NCBI GenBank assembly: GCA_951799405.1
Contig: OX637344.1
Span: 14,384,001-14,448,000 of the forward strand
Length of the DNA stretch: 64,000 nucleotides
DNA from: Agapetus fuscipes
Lineage: Eukaryota > Arthropoda > Insecta > Trichoptera > Glossosomatidae
Direction of reading: 5' to 3'
The position numbers were made by a program, and so were the translations under genes. Of this stretch, positions 1 through 9,549 are shown piece by piece (position 1 is the first letter of the stretch; the number at the start of each line of letters is the position of its first letter). The notes beneath the pieces were generated by a model. It was not told where the DNA came from, ran no database searches, and saw nothing but the letters and a program-made list of their open reading frames with translations.

Positions 1-148
1 TATATTTTCAAATTTGCTCTTCGTCGGGTTGAAAAATTCATAAAACCTTTACCAATGACCGGTCACCAAAGGTCCATCCAGCCTTATAGCAACTGGGTCT
101 TGCTTGAGAATTGGCGCTTTGTAGCGACGACGATGGTCGGCCGATAGC
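1..148 (+). repeat. SINE-A, 3' part (entering from the left edge)
   Basis: This is the body of the SINE-A family: the GCTCTTCG block, the 'GACCGGTCAC' block, and the 'TTGGCGCTTTGTAGCGACGA' block all match the copies near 10,225-10,520 and 29,815-30,160. The tRNA-like head would lie left of the window. Confidence 0.7.
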
Positions 149-500
149 CGGTTGAGCCGGACTGACAGTTGGTAGAGTGCTCGCATTCTAACCCGTGAGC
201 TCGGGTTCGAATCCCACCGAGGAGGGTGTCAGAAATGATTTCCTATTTCGGTGTTTATTTCAAACCCCATAATAAAAATACCGGCAAGGTTTACTCAGCC
301 TTCACAATAAATGAGTACCAGCCCCCTCGGGAGCTGGGAAACCCCTACTTCAACTGAAGTGGTTGGCGTAAGGCCGGCCCCCTTACCTGTAAAAATAAAT
401 AGGTTCAACTCGCCACATGCGATCCCTTCGGGGATAACGCGGCAAGAAGTAACACTATATGTGTAGCTTAGTTGCGTTGCGTTTACGATCAGCATAAATG
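149..500 (+). repeat. SINE-B, near full-length tRNA-derived SINE
   Basis: A tRNA-like head (box-A-like 'GTTGGTAGAGTGCTC', box B 'GGGTTCGAATCCC') is followed by a body with 'AGAAATGATTTC', a GGGAGCTGGGAAACCCC block and the characteristic 3' end 'TATGTGTAGCTTAGTTGC'. The same unit recurs at 38,525-38,835 and 45,583-45,915 on the other strand. The head is a decayed pol III promoter, not a tRNA gene: it has no cloverleaf with an intact acceptor stem and continues into SINE body. Confidence 0.8.
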
Positions 501-547
501 TGTAGCTTAGTTGCAAAAATATATATTTTTAAGATGTCCGAAACATC

Positions 548-770
548 TCATTGTGTTTTTTTGTACTTTTGCTTTTAAATTCTCCTTTATGCCACACTCG
601 TTCATCACCCAATCATTGCGAATTCTATCTTTCAGTGTCTTTCCAGTCATTGCTCTCGGGTAAGCCATTTCAACAGTGTACATACTTTACTCAACTCACA
701 TTCCTTAACTGTCCACGCCTCACTTCCATACATCAATGTTTTCCATAGCACTTCCATAGTACTGCAGTCA
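548..770 (-). repeat. LINE-alpha-like fragment, decayed RT C-terminal coding
   Basis: Read on the minus strand it gives a broken run around 'LMYGSEAWTV', the LYGSE-WT motif found just after the reverse-transcriptase domain of many insect non-LTR retrotransposons. Frameshifts interrupt it. A related decayed copy lies at 37,262-37,910. Confidence 0.6.
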
Positions 771-1014
771 ATTTCAATGAGTTATTTTAAAGGAATGGGA
801 GAAAATATTTCTTCTGAAATGTATTTGCCCATACTCTATGCACGCGCCTGGCATACAGTAGTACAACATTATAATTGAATATTGGTCGTACATGACATTA
901 ATATGGCGAGGACCACACATCTCTGGGCGTGCATCCACTCCGCTTTTACAGAATCAATTTATCTTGCGTGTGGTTCACATACCAGATCAAATGCCTTAGC
1001 GGTCCGTGCGCTCT

Positions 1015-1135
1015 AAAAGGAGAGGCGACTATCCAGTCTCCCCTGCCTCGTAGTTCCCTCATTGCTTGTTTGGCTTATCTACCATTTGATTCAAAGATGG
1101 ATTTAAAATGAAATAGTCTTGAGAATCACATTGTA
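1015..1135. repeat. Fragment of MITE family M5
   Basis: It ends with the block 'GAATCACATTGTA', shared with a larger fragment at about 2,060-2,300 and with full copies at 32,548-32,812 and 49,370-49,645. Only one arm is present. Confidence 0.45.
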
Positions 1136-1144
1136 TTACTTTTT

Positions 1145-1440
1145 CCTTGAGTAATAGGTTGGTATGTGGCTTTCCTGACACAGAGGTGACATTGGCAAAG
1201 TGAAACATTTTTTACAGTATGTGTGGTCAGCTTCATACCAACCTTTAAGTCAAGGAATACAAATAATTAATAACATTTAAGTGTAAAAAAAGAACAAAAC
1301 CTCAAAAAGATACAAAAAATGTAACAAATGAACAAGCCAACATTACAAATCAACATTGCAGATTAGCCGCCACTTCGTTCTGTTCTTGCATTTCATCCAG
1401 AGTCATAAACTTTTTCATACAAGCCGTCCTTTTATTATAA
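1145..1440 (-). repeat. LINE-alpha 3' end (5'-truncated)
   Basis: On the minus strand, the last RT codons (1,345-1,440, like the block at 8,517-8,614) run into the 3'UTR-like sequence with 'GTTGGTATG'. An internal deletion has removed the distal part of the 3'UTR. This is one of several loci where the coding tail and the common dispersed repeat are contiguous. Confidence 0.65.
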
Positions 1441-1470
1441 CTCTGGATATACCATTCATTTTTGATATAT

Positions 1471-1575
1471 TATGACCGGTCTTTGATTAAGGTATATTAT
1501 GAATTTTGCACCCAGGGAAGAGCATATTTGAAAATATAAATGGTATATTTGTTGTGCTCCACTGGGATTCGAACC
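1471..1575 (-). repeat. SINE-A fragment
   Basis: The reverse complement holds the B box 'GGGTTCGAATCCCAGTGG' and the GCACAA..ATATACCATTTATA segment of SINE-A. Confidence 0.6.
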
Positions 1576-1577
1576 CA

Positions 1578-1740
1578 CAAAATGATGATGATGATGATGA
1601 GTTGATGATTTCTTTATAGCGCCGTTTCATGATGTAGTCACTCCAAGGGCGCTTGTGCAAACGATGCCAGAAATTTGCTTGTCTTCAGCGCATTCCGGAA
1701 CTTTCCATGGTCCTCTCTTTAACATGATGTGGCAGGTTCT
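1578..1740 (-). repeat. LINE-gamma 3' end
   Basis: It is nearly identical to 12,486-12,640: an ATGATG run, the 'TTCTTTATAGCGCCGTTTC' block and the end of the RT reading frame on the minus strand. The ATC/GAT microsatellite is its 3' tail. Confidence 0.6.
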
Positions 1741-2059
1741 CAGTGTGGTGTCTATTTTAGAATGCTGTACACTGGCATTGGAAAATTTTGCTTTTTCACT
1801 AAAATTTGTGGCCGAAAACTTAAGTCCAGTGTTGTAATGTTGCTATCCCATAAAATTTCAGAAAAGGCGACCTATCTACGACTTTTATCCATCAGTGCTT
1901 CTGTCCTTTGCTACGATGGTCTCACAGTGGAAGTTTTTTTATGGGTTTTGCATGTTTGCTTATAGATACTTGTAGGCCTGTATGGAATGCACACCCCTGA
2001 AAGGAGGCTAGATTTCATCTCGGTTTGTCAATGACTTCCAAATAATTAACAAAAACCTT

Positions 2060-2300
2060 TCATTAATGAGGTAGAAGTGTTAAAACCACGAGACTACGGA
2101 TCGGTCAAACATTCTACCATTCGATCCAAAGATGACCTTTTAATTAAATTGTCTTAAGAATCACATTCTACACAATCTGAGCAAACAAAAAACGAAAAAT
2201 GTGAAAATTGTTCTCAATATTTTCAAAACTAACTTTCACAAGACACATAGGTCCAGTACACATATGAACATTGCTCATGTGAAATTATCTCTGTTGGAGA
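2060..2300. repeat. MITE family M5, larger fragment
   Basis: It shares 'GTCCAGTACACAT' and the 'CATTGCTCATGTGAAATT' region with the copies at 32,548-32,812, 43,190-43,450 and 49,370-49,645. Confidence 0.5.
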
Positions 2301-2454
2301 TAAGACTAACAAGCGCTAGGGTGACGTTGTGAACAAACGCATAGACAGTGATTAAAGAGAGAACTACCAATCAAACTAAAACCATATTAGTTAAAGACAA
2401 AAAAAAAATGTACGGGTATCGTTGTAGTAGAGTAAATTATTGTTTCTTTAATTT

Positions 2455-3035
2455 ATAATCTAAGTTGCAAAGAAATATTAACTTAACAATTAAGATACAT
2501 ATTAAATGCATTCCCATAAGTAGACAGTCGCGATATGTGTATCTTATATATAATCTAAGTTGCAGATATAATATGTTAACTATAAAGGCTTAAATATTAC
2601 ATGCATACCTACAGACAGGAACATGTAGATTCGCGCTTAGACATTCTGCATGTAAATAATTAAAACCTCAGATGAACATAAGCCTTGGAACTCCTGCCGT
2701 CATACCCTGAATGCGGGGTGGTATTGGCAAAAGAGAACCAATTTTTACAGCACGGGAGGTCAGCCTCATACCAACCTATCAGTCTATAATCTATCTATAA
2801 TCTTAGTTTCAACGATATATTATTAACATTCAAAGCCCATATCGAATGCATGCCCACGAAAAAACACGTATAAGTTCGCGTTTACAAATGCTGAATGTGT
2901 ACTTACAAATTAAAATCCAAACCTCGAATGAACTTATGTTATTGCAACCTACCCAGTAACTTTTGCCGATCAAAGTGAACCATTTTTTACAGTATGGGTG
3001 GTCAGCCTCATACAAACCTTTAGGTCTAGGAATTG
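2455..3035 (-). repeat. Two to three adjoining LINE-alpha 3' ends
   Basis: Minus-strand 3'UTR units occur head to tail at about 2,455-2,530 (partial), 2,545-2,790 and 2,791-3,035. Each shows the 'GCATGCCCACA'-type block and the 'TCAGCCTCATAC' end, and they are separated by TATAATCTA tails. Repeated insertion into older tails is the simplest explanation. Confidence 0.65.
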
Positions 3036-3148
3036 AAAGGAGCCATTATTAGTGATATGTCATATTTATTGTATTTTTAAGAATTTGGTAGTTTAGACAG
3101 TGAAAGTCCATTGTAGGTATATATAATTTATTAATTAAATTAACAAGG

Positions 3149-3277
3149 TTTTAATTCACTTTTTATATAACTTTATTTCTGTTTAGCACTTTCGCCTACA
3201 AGGCATCATTGTCCTGATGATGCCTTGTAGGCGAAAGTGCTAGACAGAAATAAAAATATATAAAAAGTGAATTAAAA
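3149..3277. repeat. 129-bp fold-back (inverted repeat) element
   Basis: Arms of about 60 bp pair across a loop near 3,210. The inner stem 'GCACTTTCGCCTACAAGGCA' is perfect. No coding capacity. Only one copy was noticed. Confidence 0.7.
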
Positions 3278-3279
3278 TT

Positions 3280-3840
3280 TAATTAACATATTTATTGTTA
3301 TTGTTAATCAACGCTTGAAGCTTTTCTAATACTTGATCAATTTAACATGTTATTTACAAATGCCATCCACATATTTACCTTTGAAATGTAACTGAAGTTG
3401 ATACAACGGAAACGTTTAGCTCAGCAACAAGAACTTCTCGTAATCCGACACTAATAGACGTCGGGCCACAAAAACAAATCTACACAATACATATCTGTTT
3501 AGTCTTAGGCCTAACTCGCAATTCTCATCGTCAAATTGTAAGCTGTAGCGCTATTCTTCTAAATTCTATACACTTTGGATATCAATTTAAGTCGGAGCTT
3601 GTTAGCGCTTGCGAAACTCCTTAATAAAATAATTACAGTACACCTTATTTTTGGACACGAATGGAATTCAGCAGAATAGCGCTTCTGGGATAATTGAGTA
3701 AAACTTTCGACAACATATGATCCTAATTGACTTTATTTAAAAAAAAAAAAGAATTTCGGTATAAGTCAAGGAATTTATTATGAAAATAAAACTGTAAGTA
3801 TTTGTTTATTTAATTATTCCTTTTCATAAAACTCTTAGGT
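3280..3840. other. No gene or clear repeat recognised
   Basis: AT-rich sequence with stops in all frames. I see no family shared with the rest of the window apart from simple A runs. Confidence 0.5.
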
Positions 3841-3845
3841 ATAAC

Positions 3846-4115
3846 TGTCGCTTGGATGGTCGAGGGGTAAGGCGTTGGCGCTCAAATTTGCATTATTGAC
3901 TCTAACGCCGGTTTGAATTGCGCCTGCATCACGTCCTATCGACAATAAATTCGACCTGGTTCAACAGATGTCATTGTGTAGTTATTTATTAATAATTCAT
4001 TAGAATATTAAATAATTAATTAATAATGAATTAATAATGTTCATACCTGTTTATGGTCAGGCAAAATGGGTTGGTGTATAGCATTCCTGTTCACAAAACT
4101 ATTTTAAAAAATCTT
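3846..4115 (+). repeat. SINE-C (Leu/Ser-tRNA-like SINE)
   Basis: A box-A-like 'ATGGTCGAGGGGTAAGGCG' resembles class II tRNAs. It is followed by a weak B box, the 'CGACCTGGTTCAACAGATG' segment and the 3' 'GGTTGGTGTATAGCATTCC' block common to the other SINE-C copies at 27,631, 28,201, 31,510, 33,909 and 48,431. Confidence 0.65.
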
Positions 4116-4230
4116 CTTCTTCCTCTTGTTGTAGATCTAGGCTCTGTTTATTTTGGAACTCCCTCCTGTGGTGCAGAAGACTAGCTGTTCTTCCATCTTT
4201 TGAGATGGCGACATGGTAGACGCTAAAAAA

Positions 4231-4410
4231 AATCACTGTGTCAAAATTCTATTTGTAAAAAATCACTGTGTCAAAATTCTATTTGTAAAAAATCACTGTG
4301 TCAAAATTCTATTTGTAAAAAATCACTGTGTCAAAATTCTATTTGTAAAAAATCACTGTGTCAAAATTCTATTTGTAAAAAATCACTGTGTCAAAATTCT
4401 ATTTGTAAAA
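4231..4410. repeat. Perfect tandem repeat, 6 x 30 bp
   Basis: Six copies of a 30-bp unit beginning 'AATCACTGTGTCAAAATTCT' follow one another without a visible mismatch. Because 30 is a multiple of three, an open frame runs through (NHCVKILFVK repeated). Nothing around it supports a gene: there is no upstream signal and no homology, and the frame ends in unrelated sequence. Confidence 0.9.
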
Positions 4411-4639
4411 ATACACTGTGGACTGTGGTGGAGTGGGAAGTTGTCTTGTGACAGGAAATCCCAAATATATACAGACGTCACGGATCAGTTTTAACAGTAA
4501 GTAACAATAATATGACCTAATGTGTTAATGCTGTATTAACGCTGCTAGATGAGATGGTCAAAATTAAACCGCGTTTGATTGAGAGGCGCGTCCGCGATAG
4601 CATCAGTAATATTTATTTTTTGCGTTTACAGCAACTTGT

Positions 4640-5286
4640 GAATGTGTTAGAAGTTTCTTCTTTCTATCGAAGATCGGCGATCATCATGGCTGTTTTGACT
4701 TTGGTTCTCATCAGATCACCGAAGTTAAAAGCAAAATTGGGCGCGGATGCTACTTGGATGAGTGACCGCTAGGTACACCGCGTGTTGTTGGCATTTCTTG
4801 GACCGGTCCGTAGTCCAGTGGCAACACTTCGGACTCGTAAATATAACTGGTGGGGCTTCCACACGCTTGCCAACCCATCTCAAGTCAAGCGCACAGTGTG
4901 TCGTCTAGAACATGCTAGCTGGACAAAATGAGTCCATTAGACAAAATTTTGTCCAGCTAGCATGTTCTAGACGACACACTGTGCGCTTGACTTGAGATGG
5001 GTTGGCAAGCGTGTGGAAGCCCCATGGAAGGTTGTGGATTCGAATCCCGGCGGAGCACAAAAATATACCATTTATATTTCCAAATGTGCTCTTCGCTGGG
5101 TTGAAAAAATCATAAACCTTTACCAAAGATCGGTCACTGAAAGGTCCATCCAACCTTACAACAACTGGGTCTTATTTGAGAATTGGCGCTTTCTACAGCG
5201 ACGACCAAGCTCGCAGAGGGCTCTTGAGGTGTGATACACACAAAAATAGCGTTCACCAAATAAATCATCCGAATATATTATTATTG
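4640..5286 (+). repeat. SINE-A with 5S head, split by a fold-back element
   Basis: A short LINE-beta piece (4,640-4,705, minus strand, 'GATCGGCGATCATCATGG') abuts a truncated 5S rRNA-like head (about 4,707-4,793, with 'CAGATCACCGAAGTTAAAA' and 'CACCGCGTGTTGTTGGCAT'). Then come a tRNA-like module and the SINE-A body, which ends with the 'AAATAAATCATCC' tail near 5,275. The tRNA-like module is interrupted after 'GGACTCGTAAAT' by the element at 4,851-5,024 and resumes at 5,025 with 'TGGAAGGTTGTGG'. Confidence 0.8.
4851..5024. mobile_element. 174-bp palindromic fold-back transposon, copy 1
   Basis: It runs from 'TGGGGCTTCCACACGCTTGC' to its reverse complement. The two arms (about 80 bp each) are almost perfectly complementary, leaving a loop of only a few bases around 4,930-4,945. 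It is flanked on both sides by TGG and inserted in a SINE-A. It is nearly identical to the copy at 6,514-6,687. Confidence 0.85.
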
Positions 5287-5595
5287 GATGCTGCGGCCCG
5301 AGACAGGGACTTGGTGCTTCTGCCGAACCTCTGTCAGGCAGGTTTTTCAGCCACAATGTCCTTCGGCGTCCCAGAGATCTTCTCCCCTCAATCTTACCCT
5401 GTATGATAAGACGAAGGAGACTGTATTTCTAATTTCTCAAAGTGTGACTGAAGTACATCAGTTTTCCCTGCTTAATGGTTGGCAGAAGCTCCTTTGTAGT
5501 ACGCATTCGTTGGAGGACTTGTTCATTGGTGACCCGATCACGCCAAGAGATCCAACGCATTTTTCGGTAGAGACACATGTGTTAGAATAAAAGTG
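5286..5595 (-). repeat. LINE-beta RT C-terminal fragment
   Basis: It is the reverse complement of the family seen more intact at 9,550-9,850 (a GRRRTSWLKNLR-type motif and the end 'IAMMIADLR'). It shares the 'TGTCCTTCGGCGTCCC' block. It is a degenerate C-terminal end of a non-LTR retrotransposon and lacks the endonuclease and the RT core. Confidence 0.65.
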
Positions 5596-5639
5596 TAAAA
5601 AATAAATGGAAGCTATTTTTTTATAATATTAGGATAATC

Positions 5640-6140
5640 TATTTGGTGGGCGCTGTGTTTGTGTGAATCACACCTCAAGAGCCCTCTGCAAGCCTCGAAA
5701 CTAGTATGGTAACTCTTCAGTCAAGAGGAAGGTGAAAGGCGAAAGGAAACCCTTTGATTGTTGACTCCAAATTGATGTACAATTATGAAAGAAATATTAC
5801 AAGTACTATAACTTTTTGGTGGATTTATTTGGTGAGCGCTGTTTTTGTGTGATCACACCTCCAAAGCCCTCTGCGAGCTTGGTCGTCGCAATAGAAAGCG
5901 CCAATTCTCAAGCCAGGGGCGTGCATCCCATTCGGCATACATGCATATGCGCCTAATAGGTAGGCTTGTTCTGCAATGTATTTGCCTATACCCTATGCAC
6001 GCGTCTGTCTCAAGCAATACCCGGTTGCTGTAAGTCTGCATGTACCTTTGGTGACTGGTATTTGGTAAATATATGTGATTTTTTCAACCCAGCGAAGAGC
6101 ATATTTGAAAATAATAATGATATTTTTTGTGCCTTTTTAT
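5640..6140 (-). repeat. SINE-A copies; the main one split by a mini-hAT
   Basis: A short 3' fragment at 5,640-5,690 is followed by a longer minus-strand copy at 5,817-6,140 ('GCTTGGTCGTCGC', 'TTTTTCAACCCAGCGAAGAG'). The longer copy is interrupted by the 94-bp element at 5,914-6,007, which is bounded by the 8-bp repeat TCTCAAGC. Confidence 0.75.
5914..6007. mobile_element. 94-bp mini-hAT with 8-bp target duplication
   Basis: Starts 'CAGGGGCGTGCATCCC' and ends 'TATGCACGCGTCTG', giving imperfect terminal inverted repeats beginning CAG. TCTCAAGC occurs at 5,906-5,913 and again at 6,008-6,015. The 8-bp duplication and CAG ends are typical of hAT elements. It is too short to encode anything. Related ends appear near 852, 928, 36,642 and 36,893. 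Confidence 0.75.
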
Positions 6141-6191
6141 TATTAGCCAAACCAGTCATGTGACATCACAACTTTTTCGTCTATGTCAAAT

Positions 6192-6486
6192 GTGGGGCCG
6201 TCCATAAATTACGTCATCGATTTTGGCCGATTTTCGACCCCCCCCCTTCCCAATCATCCTATAGTCATTATCTAATGACCCCCCCCCCCCCTCTTGCTGT
6301 AATAATGGATGAGCTTAATAATTAATAATGTTATATTACTTACATAATATTTTGTATATTTTGTAGAAATTGGTATTTACAAGAACGACGTCACTTTTGG
6401 TACTCGTACATCATTTGTCATCATCCGCAGACCAGACTCCCCCCCCCCCCTTAATGCGAATGACGTAATATATGGACAGCCCCTAT
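6192..6486. mobile_element. C-tract MITE, copy 1
   Basis: Terminal inverted repeats 'GGGGCCGTCCATAAATTACG' and a matching right end 'ATGGACAGCCCC' enclose about 295 bp containing three long C runs. A second copy in the opposite orientation lies at 14,280-14,562. There is no coding capacity. Confidence 0.75.
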
Positions 6487-6513
6487 GCGGATTTGGCATT
6501 CCGACTTGAATTA

Positions 6514-6687
6514 TGGGGCTTCCACACGCTTGCCAACCCATCACAAGTCAAGCGCACAGTGTGTCGTCTAGAACATGCTAGCTGGACAAAATTAGTCCAT
6601 TAGACAAAATTTTGTCCAGCTAGCATGTTCTAGACGACACACTGTGCGCTTGACTTGTGATGGGTTGGCAAGCGTGTGGAAGCCCCA
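6514..6687. mobile_element. 174-bp palindromic fold-back transposon, copy 2
   Basis: Same length and almost the same sequence as 4,851-5,024. It is flanked by TTA on both sides (6,511-6,513 and 6,688-6,690). Differences between the copies are mirrored in both arms, for example CATCTCAAG versus CATCACAAG. Confidence 0.85.
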
Positions 6688-6690
6688 TTA

Positions 6691-7256
6691 GGTGAAACCA
6701 ACTAGCGACGGTCATACGGACACAGGAGGCCCTCAAGGTATGATTAACACAAGAACGGCTCTTAAAAATGGATCAGTTTTTATAGCAAATAATCGCTATC
6801 AGCAGTGTTATTTTGTAAGTTCACACCTGCGTTTTAACACATTACGTAAAAAACATAAACAATTTTAATGTATTATCATTAAATATTTAAAAAACGGTGT
6901 TTATCTTGCGCCGAGCACTCGTGTGTTCATTGGAATGCGTTCCCTTTGGCGGTGAATCACTCAGACGCGATTACCGACAATTAGGCGAGATTTACGGTTG
7001 AACGTTTATCCTCTCGAGCGATATGGGTCACAGTTTTCATATCTATACCGTATACGCAACGCAACTAAGCTACACATATAGTGTAACTTCTGGCCGAGTT
7101 GTACACGAAGAGTTTGGCATGTGGTGAGTGTCATGTGATGCACTGTCATGTATTGTTTTCTCATGTTATCGTAGGTCCACATGCGGCATGTGTTAGCGCG
7201 AAATTATACATATCTGCTTGTGGGAATGCATTTAATATTAGATTAGATTAGATTAT
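6691..7256 (+). repeat. Low-information stretch with SINE-B and LINE-alpha tails
   Basis: Mostly unrecognised. A SINE-B 3' end lies at about 7,050-7,100 on the minus strand ('GCAACTAAGCTACACATATA'). A LINE-alpha 3' end with GATTA tail lies at 7,165-7,256 on the plus strand. Confidence 0.5.
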
Positions 7257-7502
7257 CGCACGCTTAATCATAAAGAGAAATAACTAAAAAATAAGAATGT
7301 TGGGAAATCACGTTTGAAGTTCAGACAACCAGTACAACTTGTATGGGATGAAAAAGGCGACCGATGTTTTATCTCGGTCATATTCGTCCAAATTGAACGG
7401 CTGTCGCATTCTACCTATTCTTCTCGCATTGTTCTTGCGTTTTATTACAAAATCTCGATTTTCCCAATTTTTGAGTTATTGCTCTTTATTATTAAGCGTG
7501 CG
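7257..7502. mobile_element. 246-bp MITE, copy 1 (TTAT duplication)
   Basis: Ends are 'CGCACGCTTAATCATAAAGA' and the near reverse complement 'CTCTTTATTATTAAGCGTGC'. TTAT flanks both sides. It matches 14,644-14,890, which lies in the opposite orientation. The roughly 30-bp inverted ends and short AT-rich duplication mark a non-autonomous DNA transposon. Open frames across it are incidental. Confidence 0.75.
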
Positions 7503-7590
7503 TTATGTTTTCTCATGTTATGTTTTGTCATGTTATGTTTTGTCATGTTATGTTTTGTCATGTGATGTACTGTCATGTGATGGAAAGTAA
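7503..7590. repeat. Tandem 15-bp TGTTATGTTTTGTCA-like array
   Basis: About five slightly diverged copies of a 15-bp unit. Similar ATGTGATGTxxTGTC-type sequence recurs at 22,320-22,400 and 22,740-22,860 in gene A intron 2. Confidence 0.75.
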
Positions 7591-7714
7591 TGTCGTATGT
7601 TGTTTTGTCACTGTGCTGTCATCCCCTATTATCCCTTTAGAAAATATACGAAGTTTAAGTGCTCTCTTATATGTTGTATGTTTGTTGTATACGACATTTG
7701 ATGTTTTTCTGCCA

Positions 7715-7955
7715 AGGTCTAATCTAATCTTATCTAATCCAAGTTGCAAAGATATGTAACATTTCGGATTCACATTACATGCATTCTCACAAGCAGACAC
7801 GTACAAGTTCGCGCTTGCACATGCCGCATGTGAACCTACAACAAAAAAAACAAATCTCAAATAGTCATACACCCTGCAACTCCTGCCGACCTTCCCTGAA
7901 ACAGGTGTGACATTGGAAATGTGAACCATTTTCTACAGCATGGGCCGCCTTCAAT
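7715..7955 (-). repeat. LINE-alpha 3' end
   Basis: Minus-strand copy with a TAATCTAATCT tail at its low-coordinate end and the 'CATTGGAAATGTGAACCAT' block. Confidence 0.7.
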
Positions 7956-8317
7956 TTTTTTTTTATTTTTTTATTGCAAAAGATGGCAGTCCCATGCAAG
8001 ACTGAAGTTTGGTCGCCGAGAAAAAAGTTTCAAACTTAAAAATGTTCGGTTTCTTTAAAAGGATCCATAAATGCTTAATAAAAGTATTCAAAAAATTTTA
8101 AATTAAAAAAAAATAATCATGTTTTTTGTATTTGTATTCCCCTTCGAAATGAATAAAATATTACTTTTACAAAAAACTCGCCCACAGTCACGTGCCACAA
8201 AAATAAGGACCACAAAATCAAACACGTAGACGCGAGCAGCATTTTAAGGCCACAGGAATAATAATAGTAATAACAATAATAGTAATAATAATAAAAATAA
8301 TAATAATACAATATATA

Positions 8318-8985
8318 ATAAGTGTGAAAGTAAAGATTAAAAGAAGTATACTTAGATGGTTTGGACATTTGGAGAGAATGAATGAGGAAAGACTGACGAA
8401 GAAAGTGTATGCTGCAAGAATTGATGGATGTCGTGGAAGAGGAAGACCGAGAAAGGTATGGATGGACCAAATTTTCGAAATAGCGAGTGAATGGGATATC
8501 CAGAGTCATAATAAAAGAAGAGCTTGTATGAAAAAGGTTATGACTCTGGATGAAATGAAAGAAGTATGCAAGGACAGGAAGAAGTGGCGGCTAATCTGCA
8601 ATGCTGATTTGTAATGTTGGTTTATTAGTTTGCTACATTTTTTGCATAAGAAATTTTTATCATTTTTTTTGTATGGATTTATTTTTAAGATTTTGTTGTT
8701 TACTTAAATTTTATTTATTACTCGTATTCCTTGACTTATAGGTTAGTATGAGGCTGACCACCCATACTGTAAAAAATGGTTCACTTTTTCAATGTCACCC
8801 CTGTTTCAGGGAATGTCGGCAAGAGTTGCAGGGCTTATGTTCATTTGAGGTTTGGATTTTATTTGTAAGTACACAATCAGCATTTGTAAGCGCGAACTAC
8901 ACGTGTTTGTTTGTGGGCATACATCTGAGAGCTTTGAATGAATATATCCTTGCAACTTAGATTATAGATAATAATTATAGTAATC
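8318..8985 (+). mobile_element. LINE-alpha: RT C-terminus followed by its 3'UTR
   Basis: An open frame (about 8,324-8,614) reads RWFGHLERMNEERLTKKVY, then a GRGRPRKVW segment, then KDRKKWRLICNADL and a stop. This is the C-terminal segment of insect non-LTR retrotransposon polyproteins, past the RT core. About 130 bp later the dispersed repeat starts ('AGGTTAGTATGAGGCTGACC') and runs to 'CTTAGATTATAGATA'. This shows that the window's commonest repeat is the 3'UTR of this LINE. The copy is strongly 5'-truncated and cannot move by itself. Confidence 0.8.
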
Positions 8986-9119
8986 TATCTAAATCTATTG
9001 TTACGACTGTGTGTTTTTCTGTATGTTTTTACTTGTGTGAGTGTGTCTCTAGAATCTAGATCAATGATACTCACATACATTTGAAAAGCTACGCGGGCCG
9101 CAACACTTAACTGGTATGA

Positions 9120-9548
9120 CGAAAAAAATCATGTTGTGAGAGGTTCCACTGTAAGGTTCATATTTAATGCATGCCCACAAGCAGACGCATGTAAGTTCAC
9201 GCTTTCGCATGCTGCATGCCCACATACAAAATAAGCCAAAACTCACATGAAATGTTTTGCAACCCTGAATCCGGGGTAGTATTGGCAAAATTGAATCAAG
9301 TTTTTACAGGTGCAAAACTTCAGTAAAGGCGAGTTTACGGAAAGTAGAGTTGTTTTCCCCAAAATCTGCCGTTTCTTGTTTGTTTGAACTTGATTTTCTT
9401 CATCACTGTAACTCTTTTGCTAAGATCATAAAGTGTAAGAAACAAAAACGGCAGATTTTGAGGAAAATCACTCTTAATACTTTCCGTAAACTCAAGTTTT
9501 GCAACTCGTACTAAGGATACAAGTCAGCCTCACACCAAGCTATTAGTC
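9120..9548 (-). repeat. LINE-alpha 3' end interrupted by MITE M7
   Basis: A minus-strand LINE-alpha 3'UTR (9,120-9,308 and 9,515-9,548) is split by an M7 inverted-repeat element at about 9,309-9,514. That element's two halves, 'AAATCTGCCGTTTCTTGTTT' and 'AAACAAAAACGGCAGATTTT', face each other. Confidence 0.7.
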
Positions 9549-9549
9549 A

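Noticed and set aside
4231..4410. CRISPR-like array
   Set aside because: Units are adjacent with no unique spacers, and the window is clearly animal DNA.
4213..4494. 93-codon open frame with repeated NHCVKILFVK
   Set aside because: Open only because a 30-bp tandem repeat keeps frame. No start context, homology or linked exon.
7573..7929. 118-codon minus-strand frame; similar frames at 13,247, 57,412 and 62,168
   Set aside because: All are translations of the LINE-alpha 3'UTR, which happens to stay open in one frame. There is no start or codon signal, and the same frame is broken in most copies.
8117..8509. 130-codon minus-strand frame rich in Tyr
   Set aside because: It is antisense to LINE-alpha coding and crosses a (TAA)n microsatellite.
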